From the NCBI RefSeq assembly GCF_902170565.1, contig NZ_CABHXX010000067.1, positions 19,185 to 83,184 on the forward strand: 64,000 nt of DNA. The letters run 5' to 3'. The DNA comes from Yersinia thracica. Its GTDB lineage: Bacteria; Pseudomonadota; Gammaproteobacteria; Enterobacterales; Enterobacteriaceae. Positions 26,050 through 37,206 of the stretch are shown here, piece by piece. The position numbers were made by a program, and so were the translations under genes. The notes beneath the pieces were generated by a model. The model did not search any database, was not told where the DNA came from, and worked only from the letters and a program-made list of their open reading frames with translations. Position 1 is the stretch's first letter. Each line of letters starts with the position of its first letter.

Positions 26050-27801
26050 ATGAATGGCATTCAGCATCTTATTACTCTGGAAGGTGTCGAAAAATCTTTC
26101 CCCGGACTAGAAAGCCCGGCGGTTGCCAGCCTGACTACTGAAATCCGCAGCGGGGCCGTCACCGGTTTGGTCGGGCCAGACGGCGCAGGTAAAACGACGC
26201 TGTTACGGATGTTGGCCGGGTTGCTGAAACCCAGCCAAGGTAAGCTAACGGTCGTCGGCCTTGACCCTGTAGAAAATGATCGCCAGTTACATTCCATCCT
26301 CGGCTATATGCCGCAAAAGTTTGGTTTATATGAAGATTTGACGGTGATGGAAAACCTGACGCTGTATGCCGATTTACGGGGCGTCACCGGTGAACAGCGC
26401 CGCCAGACCTTCGAGCGCCTGCTAACTTTTACCGATTTGACCCGCTTTACGGAGCGGCTGGCGGGCAAGCTATCCGGCGGCATGAAACAAAAATTGGGCT
26501 TGGCCTGTACTTTGGTCGGGCAGCCCAAAGTCTTGTTGCTGGATGAGCCGGGCGTTGGTGTCGACCCCATCTCACGCCGCGAGCTATGGCGCATGGTTCA
26601 TGAGTTGGCAAGCGACGGTATGCTCATTCTCTGGAGCACATCTTATCTGGATGAAGCCGAGCAATGCCGCGAGGTTTTGCTGCTCAATGAGGGGAAATTG
26701 CTCTATAGCGGCGCGCCACAAGAGCTGACGCAGCGCATGAGCGGCCGGACTATTCTTGTCGCAGCCCAAACCGGCACTAACCGCAAATTACTACAACATG
26801 CTTTGGCGCTACCTCAGGTCAGTGATGGGGTTATTCAAGGTAAATATGTGCGGCTGATCCTCAAACCGGACGTAGACCATAGCCAGATATTATCCCTGTT
26901 AAATCAGTCTAATGGCGGGATTATGGAGGCTGAACCGCGCTTTGAGGATGCCTTTATCGACTTGCTGGGTGGCGGCCCGGCCAGTGAATCCGCACTGGCG
27001 AAAATCATGCCCAAAGTCGAGGGCAGCCATGATGAAACGGTGATTGAGGCCCAAGAGTTAACCAAGAAATTTGGTGACTTTGCCGCCACCGACCATGTGA
27101 ATTTTCAGGTCAAACGCGGGGAGATATTTGGTTTGCTCGGGCCGAACGGTGCCGGTAAATCGACCACATTTAAAATGATGTGTGGCTTGCTGGTTCCCAG
27201 TAGCGGCAAGGCTTTGGTGCTGGGGATGGATCTGAAAACCAGCTCCGGTAAAGCGCGCCAACATTTGGGTTATATGGCGCAGAAATTCTCACTGTATGGC
27301 AATCTGACGGTGGAGCAAAATCTGAAATTTTTCTCCGGTGTTTATGGCCTACAAGGGAAAACTCAACGCGAAAAAATAGCCGATATGACGTCGGCGTTTA
27401 ATTTCACGCCAATTCTCAAGCAAACGCCCGACTCACTGCCACTTGGGTTCAAACAGCGCCTGGCGCTGGCTTGCGCCCTGATGCATGAGCCAGATATTCT
27501 GTTTCTGGACGAGCCTACCTCCGGTGTTGATCCCCTCACCCGCCGTGAATTTTGGCTGCATATCAATGGGATGGTAGATAAAGGAGTGACTGTCATGGTC
27601 ACCACCCACTTTATGGATGAAGCAGAATATTGCGACCGTATCGGGCTGGTTTATCGTGGCAAAATTATTGCGGCGGGCACGCCAGATGAGCTAAAGCAGC
27701 AAGTTGCCACGGGTGAAGCCCCTAATCCATCAATGGAAGAAGCATTTATCGGGTTGGTTCTGCGCTATGACCAACAAAACGATAAGGAGCAACAATCATG
27801 A
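26050..27801 (+). CDS. ybhF: Multidrug ABC exporter ATPase YbhF (two fused nucleotide-binding domains)
   Basis: A tandem ATPase of 583 residues. Domain 1 has Walker [10 protein letters not shown] at residues 42-50, signature LSGGMKQK and Walker [14 protein letters not shown]. Domain 2 has GPNGAGKST near residue 363 and [13 protein letters not shown], but its signature reads LPLGFKQR instead of LSGGQ, so one of the two composite ATP sites may be degenerate. In domain 1 the H-loop histidine position reads [11 protein letters not shown], with Ser replacing His. It overlaps ybhS by 4 nt (ATGA). Reported role in E. coli: export of cationic drugs and Na+. Confidence 0.92.
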   Translation: MNGIQHLITLEGVEKSFPGLESPAVASLTTEIRSGAVTGLVGPDGAGKTTLLRMLAGLLKPSQGKLTVVGLDPVENDRQLHSILGYMPQKFGLYEDLTVMENLTLYADLRGVTGEQRRQTFERLLTFTDLTRFTERLAGKLSGGMKQKLGLACTLVGQPKVLLLDEPGVGVDPISRRELWRMVHELASDGMLILWSTSYLDEAEQCREVLLLNEGKLLYSGAPQELTQRMSGRTILVAAQTGTNRKLLQHALALPQVSDGVIQGKYVRLILKPDVDHSQILSLLNQSNGGIMEAEPRFEDAFIDLLGGGPASESALAKIMPKVEGSHDETVIEAQELTKKFGDFAATDHVNFQVKRGEIFGLLGPNGAGKSTTFKMMCGLLVPSSGKALVLGMDLKTSSGKARQHLGYMAQKFSLYGNLTVEQNLKFFSGVYGLQGKTQREKIADMTSAFNFTPILKQTPDSLPLGFKQRLALACALMHEPDILFLDEPTSGVDPLTRREFWLHINGMVDKGVTVMVTTHFMDEAEYCDRIGLVYRGKIIAAGTPDELKQQVATGEAPNPSMEEAFIGLVLRYDQQNDKEQQS

Positions 27802-28988
27802 CCGAGCCACATGATTTCCATGTAAATAAAACCCCGGTAAATGAGAGTGAAACTTATCAAGACACCGGATTTTCTTGGCGTCGCCTGCGGGCGCTATGTC
27901 GTAAAGAAACCCGGCAAATTCTGCGCGACCCCAGCAGTGGGTTAATCGCCTTTGTTATCCCATTGTTATTGTTATTTATTTTTGGCTATGGCATCAATCT
28001 GGACTCCAGCAAACTGCATGTCGGCATTTTAATGGAGCAACAGAGTCAACCGGCGCAAGATTTGGCTAATGCGTTCGCCAGCTCGCCCTATATCTCCCCG
28101 CAAATCAGTGATAACCGTCAAGCGCTGATTCAAGCGATGCAAGCCGGTAAAATCCGCGGACTTATTGTGATTCCGAATGATTTTGCCGAGCAACTCGCAC
28201 GGCCAGAGAGTAAAGCACCCATTCAGGTGATTACTGACGGCAGTGAGCCGAATACCGCCAACTTTGTGCAAGGTTATGCCCAAGGTGTGTGGCAAATCTG
28301 GCAACAACAGCAGGCGCAAAATCTGGGGCAAAAGAATGATCCGCTGATAGAAATTCAGGTGCGCTATTGGTTTAACCCCGCCGCCATCAGCCGACATTTT
28401 ATCATTCCGGGGGCCATTACCATTATCATGACAGTGATTGGCGCGATCCTGACGTCACTGGTGATCGCGCGCGAGTGGGAACGCGGCACCATGGAGGCGC
28501 TACTTTCTACTCAGGTCACACGCAGTGAGTTATTACTGTCAAAACTTATCCCCTATTATGTGCTCGGGATGGTCGCCATGACGTTATGTATGGTGGTCGC
28601 GGTATTTATCCTCGGTGTACCTTATCGCGGCTCATTGTGGATATTATTTGTCATGACCAGCTTATTCTTAGCCAGCACACTGGGCATGGGGCTGTTGATT
28701 TCGACTATCACCCGCAACCAGTTTAATGCGGCCATGGTGGCACTGAACGCCGCATTCCTGCCCGCGGTTATGCTGTCAGGATTTATTTTCCAAATCGACA
28801 GCATGCCCGCCGTGGTCCGCGCCGTAACCTATATCATTCCTGCCCGCTATTTTGTCAGCAGCTTGCAAACTCTATTCCTGGCGGGAGATATCGGTACCGT
28901 TTTGGTGATTAACCTGTTGTTTTTGGTTGCATCCGCAACCGTGTTTATCGGCCTGACAGCATGGAAAACAAATCGTCGATTAGATTAG
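27798..28988 (+). CDS. ybhS: ABC-2 type exporter permease YbhS
   Basis: A 396-residue permease of the ABC-2 family. One N-terminal helix ([21 protein letters not shown]) is followed by a large periplasmic domain. Five C-terminal helices carry the ABC-2 signature [30 protein letters not shown]. It pairs with YbhR as the membrane part of the YbhFSR pump. It overlaps ybhF by 4 nt and precedes ybhR by 33 nt. E. coli YbhS is 377 residues; the extra length is in the N-terminal tail ([20 protein letters not shown]), which is not conserved in sequence. Confidence 0.9.
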   Translation: MTEPHDFHVNKTPVNESETYQDTGFSWRRLRALCRKETRQILRDPSSGLIAFVIPLLLLFIFGYGINLDSSKLHVGILMEQQSQPAQDLANAFASSPYISPQISDNRQALIQAMQAGKIRGLIVIPNDFAEQLARPESKAPIQVITDGSEPNTANFVQGYAQGVWQIWQQQQAQNLGQKNDPLIEIQVRYWFNPAAISRHFIIPGAITIIMTVIGAILTSLVIAREWERGTMEALLSTQVTRSELLLSKLIPYYVLGMVAMTLCMVVAVFILGVPYRGSLWILFVMTSLFLASTLGMGLLISTITRNQFNAAMVALNAAFLPAVMLSGFIFQIDSMPAVVRAVTYIIPARYFVSSLQTLFLAGDIGTVLVINLLFLVASATVFIGLTAWKTNRRLD

Positions 28989-29021
28989 GTCGTCGGCTAG
29001 ATTAACGGAAGGGAGTTAACG

Positions 29022-30128
29022 ATGTTTCATCGCCTTTACACATTGATTATTAAAGAGTTGCAATCGCTGCTGCGCGAACCGCAAACCCGGGCGATATTAA
29101 TCATGCCAGTGATATTGCAGGTGATTTTATTCCCATTCGCCGCCACATTAGAAGTGACCAATGCCACTATCGCCATTTATAGCGAAGACAGCGGTAAGGC
29201 GTCAATAGAACTCACTCAGCGCTTTGCTAAAGCCGAAGCATTTTCTCATGTGTTGCTGCTGCACAGCCCACAAGAGATTCAGCCAGTGATTGATAATCAG
29301 AAAGCCTTGCTGTTAATTCGCTTTCCTGCGCAATTCAGTGCGGACTTGGCAAATAGCAAAACCACTCAGTTACAGTTGGCTCTGGATGGTCGCAATTCTA
29401 ACAGCGCCCAAATAGCCGCGAATTACATTCAGCAAATCGTGCAAGAATACCAATTAGAATTGACCAAGGGGCAAATCAAACCCAATAACAGCGAGCTAGT
29501 GATTCGAAATTGGTATAACCCGAACTTGGATTACAAATGGTTTGTGGTGCCATCATTGATAGCGATGATTACAACTATTGGCGTATTGATTGTCACGTCA
29601 CTGTCGGTCGCCCGTGAGCGGGAACAAGGGACACTGGAACAGCTTTTAGTTTCACCACTGACCACCTGGCAGATATTTATCGGCAAAGCAGTTCCGGCAC
29701 TGATAGTCGCCACTTTCCAGGCCACTATCGTGTTGTTTATCGGCATATTTTTCTACCAAATCCCTTTTGCAGGGTCACTGGCACTGTTTTATGGCACTAT
29801 GCTGCTCTACGGCTTGTCATTGGTCGGTTTTGGCTTATTGATTTCATCGCTATGTTCTACTCAGCAGCAAGCCTTTATTGGCGTATTTGTCTTTATGATG
29901 CCCGCAATCTTGCTTTCTGGTTATGTCTCCCCAGTAGAGAACATGCCTGTTTGGCTGCAAAATATCACGTGGGTCAATCCTATCCGCCACTTTACTGATA
30001 TCACCAAACAGATTTACCTCAAGGATGCCAGCTTCGACATCATCTGGCACAGTTTGTGGCCGCTGTTGGTGATAACCGCCACCACAGGGAGTGCGGCCTA
30101 CGGGATGTTTAGACGGAAAATCGCGTAA
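29022..30128 (+). CDS. ybhR: ABC-2 type exporter permease YbhR
   Basis: A 368-residue ABC-2 permease, partner of YbhS. It shows the N-terminal anchor ([22 protein letters not shown]), a periplasmic domain, and the C-terminal helix bundle with [36 protein letters not shown]. The length equals E. coli YbhR (368). AGGGAG precedes the ATG. It ends the cecR-ybhGFSR operon at a strong bidirectional terminator. Confidence 0.9.
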   Translation: MFHRLYTLIIKELQSLLREPQTRAILIMPVILQVILFPFAATLEVTNATIAIYSEDSGKASIELTQRFAKAEAFSHVLLLHSPQEIQPVIDNQKALLLIRFPAQFSADLANSKTTQLQLALDGRNSNSAQIAANYIQQIVQEYQLELTKGQIKPNNSELVIRNWYNPNLDYKWFVVPSLIAMITTIGVLIVTSLSVAREREQGTLEQLLVSPLTTWQIFIGKAVPALIVATFQATIVLFIGIFFYQIPFAGSLALFYGTMLLYGLSLVGFGLLISSLCSTQQQAFIGVFVFMMPAILLSGYVSPVENMPVWLQNITWVNPIRHFTDITKQIYLKDASFDIIWHSLWPLLVITATTGSAAYGMFRRKIA

Positions 30129-30159
30129 CACAGCAATTTTCTGTACTCACAAAAAACAA

Positions 30160-30184
30160 AAAGGACACCAATTAGGTGTCCTTT
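30160..30184. terminator. Bidirectional terminator between ybhR and ybhL
   Basis: Perfect 10-bp stem AAAGGACACC/GGTGTCCTTT around AATTA, with an A-run on its left side. It ends the ybh operon on the plus strand and ybhL on the minus strand. Confidence 0.85.
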
Positions 30185-30231
30185 CAAATTTAGAGTTGTG
30201 TTCGCCGCGCCGCAGCTCTTAATCAACCAGC

Positions 30232-30942
30232 TTAGCGGCGGTTGCCGAAAATCCGCAACAGCATCAGGAACAGGTTGATGAAATCCAGATACAAGGTCAA
30301 TGCGCCGACGATGGCATACTTACGGAAACCATCTTTATCATTGGCATCTAACTGCGCACCCATGTTTTTCAATTTCTGGGTATCGTAAGCTGTCAGGCCG
30401 ACAAACACTAAGACACCGATGTAAGTCACAGCCCACATCAACGCCGGGCTTTTTAGCCAAATGTTAACCAAAGACGCCAGAATGATACCGATCAGGCCCA
30501 TAAACAGGATGCTGCCCATACCACTCAAATCGCGTTTAGTGGTGTAGCCATAAAGGCTCATAGCACCAAACATCCCGGCACAAATGACAAAAGTACTGGC
30601 GATTGATGCGCCGGTGTACAGTATCAAGATGCTGGAGAGCGTCAGCCCCGTTAGCGCAGAGTACAGCATAAACAGTGACGTTGCGGCTGAACCACTCAGG
30701 CGATTAATCATGCCGGAGATAACAAAAACCAAACCAAGCTGAGCAATAATCAACCCGAAGAACAGGATTTGATTTGACTGCAAAGCAAAAATAATTGAAG
30801 GGGTGTTCGCTGCGTACCATGCGACTACCGCCGTTAATAACAGACCACAGGTCATCCAGCCGTATACCTGCGCCATATATGCCTGAATGCCAGAGTTGGC
30901 ACGTTCGACAATTGAACCATTAGAGCGTGGATAGCGATCCAT
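30232..30942 (-). CDS. ybhL: Bax inhibitor-1 family membrane protein YbhL
   Basis: A 236-residue inner-membrane protein with about seven hydrophobic helices. The family signature is YGWMTCGLLLTAVVAWYAANTP near the start, GLTAYDTQKLK near residue 180 and the C-terminal LYLDFINLFLMLLRIFG with the acidic pore residue. The start at 30942 (MDRYPRSNGSIVERANSG) has AAGG upstream and fits E. coli YbhL (234); the frame upstream to 31029 is not conserved. Relatives such as YetJ are Ca2+ leak channels, but the ion and role in enterobacteria are not settled. Confidence 0.9.
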   Translation of the reverse strand: MDRYPRSNGSIVERANSGIQAYMAQVYGWMTCGLLLTAVVAWYAANTPSIIFALQSNQILFFGLIIAQLGLVFVISGMINRLSGSAATSLFMLYSALTGLTLSSILILYTGASIASTFVICAGMFGAMSLYGYTTKRDLSGMGSILFMGLIGIILASLVNIWLKSPALMWAVTYIGVLVFVGLTAYDTQKLKNMGAQLDANDKDGFRKYAIVGALTLYLDFINLFLMLLRIFGNRR

Positions 30943-31085
30943 GGTAGTTACCTTATGCATATAAATAATGATACAGGCCATCAACTGACAGCCCACCGAC
31001 TCTTTTAGGGTACCACAGAAATAGGGCAAACAAGGGAGTAAAAATAGGTATTTAGGGCCAATCTTTACACGGGTTTACTTACAGT

Positions 31086-31538
31086 TTACCAGCGCTTGGC
31101 TGCCGCATGATCACTGTCGCGTGATTCAACCCAACGTTCGCCGTCGGTGGTTGCTTCGCGTTTCCAAAATGGTGCCCGTGTTTTCAGATAGTCCATAATA
31201 AACTCAGCAGACTCAAACGCCATGCTGCGATGAGCGCTGGTCACGCCAACAAAGACGATTTCATCTCCGGGGAATAATGGCCCAACCCGATGAATCACTG
31301 ACACGCGCTGTAAGGGCCAGCGGCTACGTGCTTGAGCAATAATTTCAGCCAGCGCTTTTTCTGTCATGCCAGGGTAATGTTCTAGTGTCAACGCACTGAC
31401 ATTGCTGCCCAAATTATGGTTACGGACTTTGCCGGTAAAGGTCACCACCGCCCCATCTTCATCACATTGCGACAACCAGGAGTATTCTTCGCCGACATTA
31501 AATGCTGCCAGCCCGACACGAATGCGCGTGTTGTCCAT
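31086..31538 (-). CDS. moaE: Molybdopterin synthase catalytic subunit MoaE
   Basis: The large subunit of molybdopterin synthase. With thiocarboxylated MoaD it turns precursor Z (cPMP) into molybdopterin. The 150-residue chain shows RNHNLGSNVSALTLEHYPGM, VSVIHRVGPLFPGDEIVFVGV and the active-site LKTRAPFWKRE with catalytic lysines. It starts 2 nt after the moaD stop and ends the moaACDE operon. Confidence 0.94.
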   Translation of the reverse strand: MDNTRIRVGLAAFNVGEEYSWLSQCDEDGAVVTFTGKVRNHNLGSNVSALTLEHYPGMTEKALAEIIAQARSRWPLQRVSVIHRVGPLFPGDEIVFVGVTSAHRSMAFESAEFIMDYLKTRAPFWKREATTDGERWVESRDSDHAAAKRW

Positions 31539-31540
31539 TA

Positions 31541-31786
31541 TTAACCTCCCGTCACCGGAGGGAAGAAAGCGACTTCATCCCCTGCAACCAAGGGGTGTTG
31601 AGCATTGACCAGCGATTGATTCACCGCCGTGAGCAACTTCCCTTCTTCCAGAGCCAATTGCCAGCGGTCACCCCGTTGACACAAGGATTGGCGCAAAGCA
31701 TCAACGGTTGAAAACTCCGCAGCCACTTGCAAGCGGTCAGTCCCTACCAACTCACGCACCTGAGCAAAAAATAGAATCTGAATCAT
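31541..31786 (-). CDS. moaD: Molybdopterin synthase sulfur carrier subunit MoaD
   Basis: An 81-residue ubiquitin-like protein ending in the required Gly-Gly (FFPPVTGG), whose C-terminal thiocarboxylate gives sulfur to molybdopterin. The N-terminus [17 protein letters not shown] fits E. coli MoaD. Its ATG overlaps the moaC TGA (ATGA), and moaE follows after 2 nt. Confidence 0.94.
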   Translation of the reverse strand: MIQILFFAQVRELVGTDRLQVAAEFSTVDALRQSLCQRGDRWQLALEEGKLLTAVNQSLVNAQHPLVAGDEVAFFPPVTGG

Positions 31787-32262
31787 GGACTTACCTTAAA
31801 ATAACCAGATTTTCCGCCACTTTTCGCCAACAGGCGAACCGGGCCAATTATCATGTCTTTTTGTACGGCTTTACACATGTCATAAATGGTCAGCGCTGCG
31901 ACGGATGCCGCAGTCAAAGCTTCCATTTCCACCCCAGTTTTACCCGTCAGGCGGCAGCAGGACTCAATGCGAACCCGATTGTGTTCCGGCTGTGCTTCCA
32001 ACTGAACTTCGACTTTAGTCAGCAATAGCGGGTGGCACAGGGGAATTAATTCCCAGGTTTTTTTTGCGGCTTGAATACCGGCGATCCGTGCGGTGGCAAA
32101 CACATCGCCTTTATGATGGCTGCCATCGATAATCATCGCCAATGTCGCGGCATGCATTTCAACAAAGGCTTCCGCACGTGCTTCACGCACAGTTTCCGCT
32201 TTGGCGGAGACATCCACCATATGGGCTTCGCCGGCGGCATTAATGTGAGTTAATTGGGTCAT
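31783..32262 (-). CDS. moaC: Cyclic pyranopterin monophosphate synthase MoaC
   Basis: With MoaA it converts GTP to cyclic pyranopterin monophosphate. The 159-residue chain carries the conserved motifs [56 protein letters not shown] and the C-terminal [10 protein letters not shown]. The start at 32262 ([16 protein letters not shown]) matches E. coli; the longer frame upstream is inside the moaA end. moaA lies 31 nt upstream, so the usual moaB is missing between them. Confidence 0.94.
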   Translation of the reverse strand: MTQLTHINAAGEAHMVDVSAKAETVREARAEAFVEMHAATLAMIIDGSHHKGDVFATARIAGIQAAKKTWELIPLCHPLLLTKVEVQLEAQPEHNRVRIESCCRLTGKTGVEMEALTAASVAALTIYDMCKAVQKDMIIGPVRLLAKSGGKSGYFKVSP

Positions 32263-32293
32263 ATATAACCTCTGTTCTTGATATTGCAGCCGA

Positions 32294-33274
32294 TCAGCCA
32301 CCAATAAATGATAAATTTTGCGTAATGCCGCTATTCCCTTGATGCAAGAAATGAGTTTGCTTCTTGGTTTGCAATGCACTTTGAATTCGCGCCATTAATT
32401 CATATTGCTGGTCATCACTGCCTAACAAATCACGCAGCGTGATACCCTGCTCGCCAAATAAGCATAAATGCAGGTTTCCCAGTGCTGAAACACGCAGGCG
32501 GTTACAACTGGCACAGAAGTCTTTCTCATACGGCATGATAAGCCCAATCTCCCCTAAATAGTCCGGGTGATGGAACACTTGAGCTGGGCCATCACTGCGC
32601 GCACGCTCTTGCTGTTGCCAGCCTTGCAGGAGTAATTGCTGACGGATGACATCACCGGAAACATGATGTTTACGGAACACATTGCCGCCCTCACCGGTCT
32701 CCATCAATTCAATAAATCGTAGTTGAATGGGGCGAGATTTTATCCAGTTAAGGAATGCTCCGAGATTCTTGTCATTGACATCCCGCATCAGCACGGCATT
32801 GATTTTGACTTTCTCAAAACCCGCATCAAAAGCCGCATCAATACCTTGCATCACTTGATGGAATTTATCTTGCCCGGTGATGGCATGAAATTGTCGAGGG
32901 TCGAGGCTATCAACACTGACATTAATCGCCGTCAACCCCGCCTCGCGCCACTGAGCGGCATCACGCGCTAAACGATAACCATTGGTGGTCACCGCCAAAG
33001 TGCGGATCGCGGAATTTTGACGAATGGTGGCGATAATATCGGTGAAATCGCGGCGCATAGACGGCTCGCCACCGGTTAAACGGATTTTTTCAGTTCCTAG
33101 CATGGCAAATGCACGGCTGACGCGACTTATTTCGTCAAGGCTCAGGAAACTTTTTAATCCGTCCGGGCGATAGCCATCGGGCAGGCAGTATGTGCAGCGA
33201 AAATTGCACACATCAGTAATCGATAGGCGCAAATAATAGAACTTGCGCGCAAATGCGTCTGTAAGTTGTACCAT
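32294..33274 (-). CDS. moaA: GTP 3',8-cyclase MoaA (radical SAM)
   Basis: A radical-SAM enzyme, first step of molybdenum cofactor synthesis. The N-terminal cluster motif is CNFRCTYC, followed by [14 protein letters not shown]. The C-terminal cluster ligands are [18 protein letters not shown], and the chain ends in the essential Gly-Gly (LSFIGG). It has 326 residues from the start at 33274 ([21 protein letters not shown]), preceded by GGAAAGGTG. E. coli MoaA has 329. The 5' leader matches the Moco RNA motif. Confidence 0.94.
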   Translation of the reverse strand: MVQLTDAFARKFYYLRLSITDVCNFRCTYCLPDGYRPDGLKSFLSLDEISRVSRAFAMLGTEKIRLTGGEPSMRRDFTDIIATIRQNSAIRTLAVTTNGYRLARDAAQWREAGLTAINVSVDSLDPRQFHAITGQDKFHQVMQGIDAAFDAGFEKVKINAVLMRDVNDKNLGAFLNWIKSRPIQLRFIELMETGEGGNVFRKHHVSGDVIRQQLLLQGWQQQERARSDGPAQVFHHPDYLGEIGLIMPYEKDFCASCNRLRVSALGNLHLCLFGEQGITLRDLLGSDDQQYELMARIQSALQTKKQTHFLHQGNSGITQNLSFIGG

Positions 33275-33400
33275 AACACCTTTCCAAATACGGGAGATGC
33301 AGGCATTTCCACCTCGCACCCTGGTGGCATAAAGCCACGGCCAGAGCATCATATTGTCCATAAAAGCAACAACGTAGACACCAAGGCTAGGAGTTTGTGC
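33275..33400 (-). ncRNA. Moco RNA motif (candidate molybdenum cofactor riboswitch) of moaA
   Basis: Read on the minus strand, the moaA leader repeats the blocks of the E. coli moaA Moco RNA: CTCCTAGCC at the 5' side, CTCTGGCCGTGGC, TGCCACCAGGGTGCGAGG with a GAAA segment, then CTCCCGTATTTGGAAAGGTG just before the ATG. The terminal block includes the Shine-Dalgarno, so repression of moaA translation when cofactor is plentiful is expected from the family. Boundaries are approximate. Confidence 0.85.
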
Positions 33401-33581
33401 TCAGCTGCTGTTTGCTCACAGCTAACTGAACCATGGTTAAAAAGCAAAATTCGTTACAGCGGCTAACCGCTAAAAACCTTACTTTCTTTGCAGATTCTAA
33501 CGCTAAAACGACAAGATAGCCAATCGCTGTTTTTCGCTATATATTTTTATATACAACGACTTATATAACAAAAATCAGCAT

Positions 33582-33707
33582 TATACCCAAAGTAATTGGA
33601 GTTGCAGGTAGGCAGCAAGCAAGCAAATCCCGATGAGCTTACACTGGTAAGTAATTCGGGTTAGTGCGCGTAGCTAACACCCCTGCGGCTCCAAGTATGA
33701 AGGGTAT
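33582..33707. repeat. ERIC element
   Basis: About 126 bp. It has TATACCC and GGGTAT at its ends and the ERIC core CCCGATGAGCTTACACTGG...TAATTCGGGTTAGTGCGCG. It lies between moaA and ybhK. It is the most diverged of the three ERICs in the window (TAGCTAACACCCCTGCGGC replaces the usual CAGCCAACGCACATG). The stretches 33401-33581 and 33708-33852 around it hold only promoter-like AT-rich DNA. Confidence 0.88.
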
Positions 33708-33852
33708 TTTGAGCTTATTTTATTCCGAGGCTAATACTTTGTTTAAAATCACGAAAATCATGGCTTTTATCGCGTTTTGGCAGCAAATCCGTTAACTTAT
33801 GCAGCAATTTCCCCATTAGCTATGCTTATTACAATATTTAGGCAGGAAAAAT

Positions 33853-34785
33853 ATGCGAAATCGCACATTAGCGGATCTCGACCGGGTCGTTGCATTAGGT
33901 GGAGGCCATGGGCTGGGGCGGGTGATGTCAGCTCTTTCTTCTTTAGGTTCACGCCTGACCGGTATTGTTACCACCACTGATAATGGGGGTTCGACTGGCC
34001 GCATACGCCGTTCCGAGGGGGGAATTGCCTGGGGGGATACCCGTAATTGTCTGAATCAATTGATCACTGAACCCAGTGTCGCTTCCGCCATGTTCGAATA
34101 CCGTTTTACTGGCAATGGTGAGCTAGCGGGCCATAATCTGGGCAATTTAATGCTCAAATCGCTGGACCATCTTAGCATCCGCCCTCTTGAAGCCATTAAT
34201 CTGGTGCGTAGCTTGCTGAAAATCGATGCCTGGTTGATCCCTATGTCAGAACAACCCGTCGACTTGATGGCCATCGATAATGAAGGGCACCCGATTTACG
34301 GTGAAGTCAATATTGACCAACTTGCACATATGCCGAAAGATTTGCTGCTATCCCCCCATGTCCATGCGACCAAGGAGGCGATTGAAGCTATCAGCCAGGC
34401 GGATGTTATCTTAATCGGGCCGGGCAGTTTTTTGACTAGCTTGATGCCACTATTATTGCTCGACGATCTCACTCAAGCTCTACGGCGCAGCTCTGCCAGT
34501 ATGATTTATATTGGCAACCTGGGGCGCGAGCTAAGTGTTGCTGCCGCTGAGCTGTCTTTGCACGAAAAATTGGCAATAATGGAAAACAAGATTGGCAGAA
34601 AAATCATTGATGCCGCAATTGTCAGCCCACACATTGATATCAGTGGCGTTAGGGACAGAATCATTGTACAGCAGCCCTTGGAAGCCAAAGATATCCCCTA
34701 TCGTCATGATCGGGAGCTACTGCGCCAAGCACTGGAAACCACCTTGCAGCAATTGGGTGGTGCAAATTCTGTGTCAGTGGACTAG
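33853..34785 (+). CDS. ybhK: YvcK/CofD-family protein YbhK
   Basis: A 310-residue nucleotide-sugar-binding protein of the gluconeogenesis-factor (YvcK) family. It shows the Gly-rich N-terminus [13 protein letters not shown], the [18 protein letters not shown] loop and [20 protein letters not shown]. subtilis YvcK binds UDP-sugars and supports cell-wall synthesis on gluconeogenic carbon; the enterobacterial role is not defined. E. coli ybhK (302 residues) also lies between moaA and uvrB. Its 3' end overlaps that of the convergent VF530-family gene by 4 nt. Confidence 0.9.
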   Translation: MRNRTLADLDRVVALGGGHGLGRVMSALSSLGSRLTGIVTTTDNGGSTGRIRRSEGGIAWGDTRNCLNQLITEPSVASAMFEYRFTGNGELAGHNLGNLMLKSLDHLSIRPLEAINLVRSLLKIDAWLIPMSEQPVDLMAIDNEGHPIYGEVNIDQLAHMPKDLLLSPHVHATKEAIEAISQADVILIGPGSFLTSLMPLLLLDDLTQALRRSSASMIYIGNLGRELSVAAAELSLHEKLAIMENKIGRKIIDAAIVSPHIDISGVRDRIIVQQPLEAKDIPYRHDRELLRQALETTLQQLGGANSVSVD

Positions 34786-35042
34786 TCCTGTGAGTGACGA
34801 AATTTTTCTTCCAGAGCCGCAGTATCATTCATGTGGATATATAGCTCTTCCACTTTAGTGCGCGCCCACGGAGTTCGCCGCAAAAACTTCAAACTAGATT
34901 TAATACTCGGTGAGCTGATGAAACAGTTGATCCGAATGCGGTGTGCTAACTCTTCCCAGCCGTAGTGCTCGACCAGTTTGGTCAACAGTTGTTCAAGGGT
35001 AATGCCGTGTAACGGATCTTTTGATACATGGTCGCTCATCAT
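34782..35042 (-). CDS. VF530 family (DUF2132) DNA-binding protein
   Basis: An 86-residue protein with the family's characteristic sequence [29 protein letters not shown] and [26 protein letters not shown]. The fold resembles a small DNA-binding module, but the function is not known. The ATG at 35042 is directly followed by a second ATG at 35039; either may serve. It overlaps the ybhK stop by 4 nt at the 3' end and stands between ybhK and uvrB. Confidence 0.85.
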   Translation of the reverse strand: MMSDHVSKDPLHGITLEQLLTKLVEHYGWEELAHRIRINCFISSPSIKSSLKFLRRTPWARTKVEELYIHMNDTAALEEKFRHSQD

Positions 35043-35077
35043 TTGCCCTGTTTATTTATCTATTAACCCTAAATTTA

Positions 35078-35111
35078 GCGGCACACCTTACGAGGAATCG
35101 AGGTATGCCGC
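35078..35111 (-). terminator. Hairpin after uvrB
   Basis: Stem GCGGCA + CCT against AGG + TGCCGC with 2-nt internal loops, and an inner CGA/TCG step with a GGAA loop. It lies 7 nt after the uvrB stop on the minus strand. The following U content is moderate. Confidence 0.65.
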
Positions 35112-35117
35112 AAGATA

Positions 35118-37130
35118 TTAAGATATGGCGATGAATTGCTGGCGCAACTGGTGTACTTGATCGCGTAATTCTGCCGCCTGTTCGAACTCCAGATTTTGCG
35201 CGTGTGTGTACATTTTCGCTTCCAACTCGCGGATTTTTTGGTCAAGCGCTTTCGGTGCCAGAGATTGGTAATCATGGGTATCAGCCACTTTACCGCCCCG
35301 CCCTTTCCCTTTACCGCGCAGTGAAGGTTGGCCCAATTGCAGAAGATCGCCGACCTTCTTGTTAAGCCCCTGTGGAATAATGCCGCGCTCTTCATTGTAA
35401 GTTTGCTGCTTAGCCCGGCGGCGCTGTGTTTCACCAATGGCTTTTTCCATCGAGGCCGTAATTCTGTCACCATAAAGAATTGCTTTACCATTGAGGTTAC
35501 GTGCTGCACGGCCAATGGTCTGGATTAAGGAGCGCTCGGAGCGCAGGAAACCCTCTTTATCAGCATCAAGGATGGCGACAAGAGAAACCTCCGGCATATC
35601 CAGCCCTTCTCGCAGTAAGTTGATCCCCACCAGCACATCAAACTCGCCCAGACGCAAATCGCGAATAATCTCTACGCGCTCAACGGTATCAATATCCGAA
35701 TGCAAGTAACGCACCCGCGCACCATGTTCTACCAGATACTCCGTTAAGTCTTCAGCCATCCGCTTAGTTAGCGTGGTCACCAATACCCGCTCATTAATCG
35801 CGGCGCGGATGCGGATCTCTGACAGCAAATCATCCACTTGTGTTGCCACTGGGCGCACTTCAATCAATGGATCGAGCAAGCCGGTTGGGCGCACTACCTG
35901 CTCAATAATATCACCACCGGATTTCTCCAGTTCATATTTGCCGGGAGTGGCAGAGACATAAATGGTCTGTGGCGCCAGAGCTTCAAATTCTTCAAAGCGC
36001 ATTGGGCGGTTATCCAGCGCCGATGGCAGGCGGAAGCCATATTCCACCAAGGTTTCTTTCCGCGAACGGTCACCTTTGTACATCCCGCCGATTTGCGGGA
36101 TGGTGACGTGGGATTCATCCACAATCAGCAAACCATCCGCCGGTAGATAATCAAAGAGGGTTGGCGGCGCTTCACCCGGCCCACGGCCAGAAAGATAGCG
36201 GGAATAGTTTTCAATGCCGGAGCAGTAGCCCAGTTCATTCATCATTTCGAGATCAAATTGAGTTCGCTGTGTAATACGCTGTTCTTCAACCAATTTATTG
36301 TTGGCTAACAACACCTGACGCCGCTCAGCCAGCTCAACTTTGATGTCTTCCATCGCCTGTAAAATACGTTCCCTCGGGGTAACGTAGTGCGTTTTAGGAT
36401 AGACCGTAAAACGAGGAACTTCATGCTGTAGCTGGCCGGTGAGAGGATCAAAAATGGACAGTCGCTCAACTTCCTCATCAAATAATTCAACCCGCACTGC
36501 CCACTCATCAGATTCCGCCGGGAAGATGTCGATAACCTCGCCCCGCACCCGGAAAGTGCCGCGCTGAAATACCTGGTCATTGCGGCTATATTGCAATTCT
36601 GACAAGCGCCGTAAAATTGCGCGCTGATCGATTATCATGCCCTTGGTTAAATGCAGCATCATTTTCAGGTATAAGTCGGGGTCACCCAAACCATAAATGG
36701 CGGAGACCGAGGCAACCACCACTACATCGCGCCGCTCCAGCAGGGCTTTAGTCGCCGACAGCCGCATTTGCTCAATATGCTCGTTTACCGAGGCATCTTT
36801 CTCAATAAAGGTATCAGAGCTTGGGACATAGGCTTCGGGCTGATAATAGTCATAGTAGGAGACGAAATATTCCACCGCATTATCGGGGAAAAACTCTTTC
36901 ATCTCGCCATAAAGCTGTGCCGCCAAGGTTTTGTTGGGCGCTAATACCATCGTGGGTCGATTCAAATCAGCTATAACATTGGCAACCGTAAAGGTTTTGC
37001 CCGACCCCGTCACCCCCAACAGCGTCTGGTGGGCCAGACCATTCTCCAGCCCCTCCTCCAGTTTGCGGATGGCCTCAGGCTGATCACCTGCTGGCTTAAA
37101 CTCAGAATGTAGTTTGAATAATTTACTCAT
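35118..37130 (-). CDS. uvrB: Excinuclease ABC subunit UvrB
   Basis: The damage-verifying helicase of nucleotide excision repair; it acts with UvrA and UvrC. Its 670 residues follow E. coli UvrB (673) throughout: Walker [10 protein letters not shown] at 39-47, the beta-hairpin region [21 protein letters not shown], helicase motifs [17 protein letters not shown] and QTIGRAARN. The C-terminal UVR domain is [19 protein letters not shown]. The start at 37130 ([17 protein letters not shown]) is conserved; the 37-residue upstream extension is not. A LexA-type box overlaps its promoter. Confidence 0.95.
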   Translation of the reverse strand: MSKLFKLHSEFKPAGDQPEAIRKLEEGLENGLAHQTLLGVTGSGKTFTVANVIADLNRPTMVLAPNKTLAAQLYGEMKEFFPDNAVEYFVSYYDYYQPEAYVPSSDTFIEKDASVNEHIEQMRLSATKALLERRDVVVVASVSAIYGLGDPDLYLKMMLHLTKGMIIDQRAILRRLSELQYSRNDQVFQRGTFRVRGEVIDIFPAESDEWAVRVELFDEEVERLSIFDPLTGQLQHEVPRFTVYPKTHYVTPRERILQAMEDIKVELAERRQVLLANNKLVEEQRITQRTQFDLEMMNELGYCSGIENYSRYLSGRGPGEAPPTLFDYLPADGLLIVDESHVTIPQIGGMYKGDRSRKETLVEYGFRLPSALDNRPMRFEEFEALAPQTIYVSATPGKYELEKSGGDIIEQVVRPTGLLDPLIEVRPVATQVDDLLSEIRIRAAINERVLVTTLTKRMAEDLTEYLVEHGARVRYLHSDIDTVERVEIIRDLRLGEFDVLVGINLLREGLDMPEVSLVAILDADKEGFLRSERSLIQTIGRAARNLNGKAILYGDRITASMEKAIGETQRRRAKQQTYNEERGIIPQGLNKKVGDLLQLGQPSLRGKGKGRGGKVADTHDYQSLAPKALDQKIRELEAKMYTHAQNLEFEQAAELRDQVHQLRQQFIAIS

Positions 37131-37206
37131 GAATTTGCTACCCGCCGGAGAAATACACACTGTCAGGAGGCTAATTATGAAAGCCCCATAGATTTTTTCC
37201 ACTGCT

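Noticed and set aside
35075..35515. Open frame of 146 codons overlapping the 3' part of uvrB
   Set aside because: It is an alternative frame inside the conserved uvrB sequence, with no ribosome-binding site or recognisable protein.
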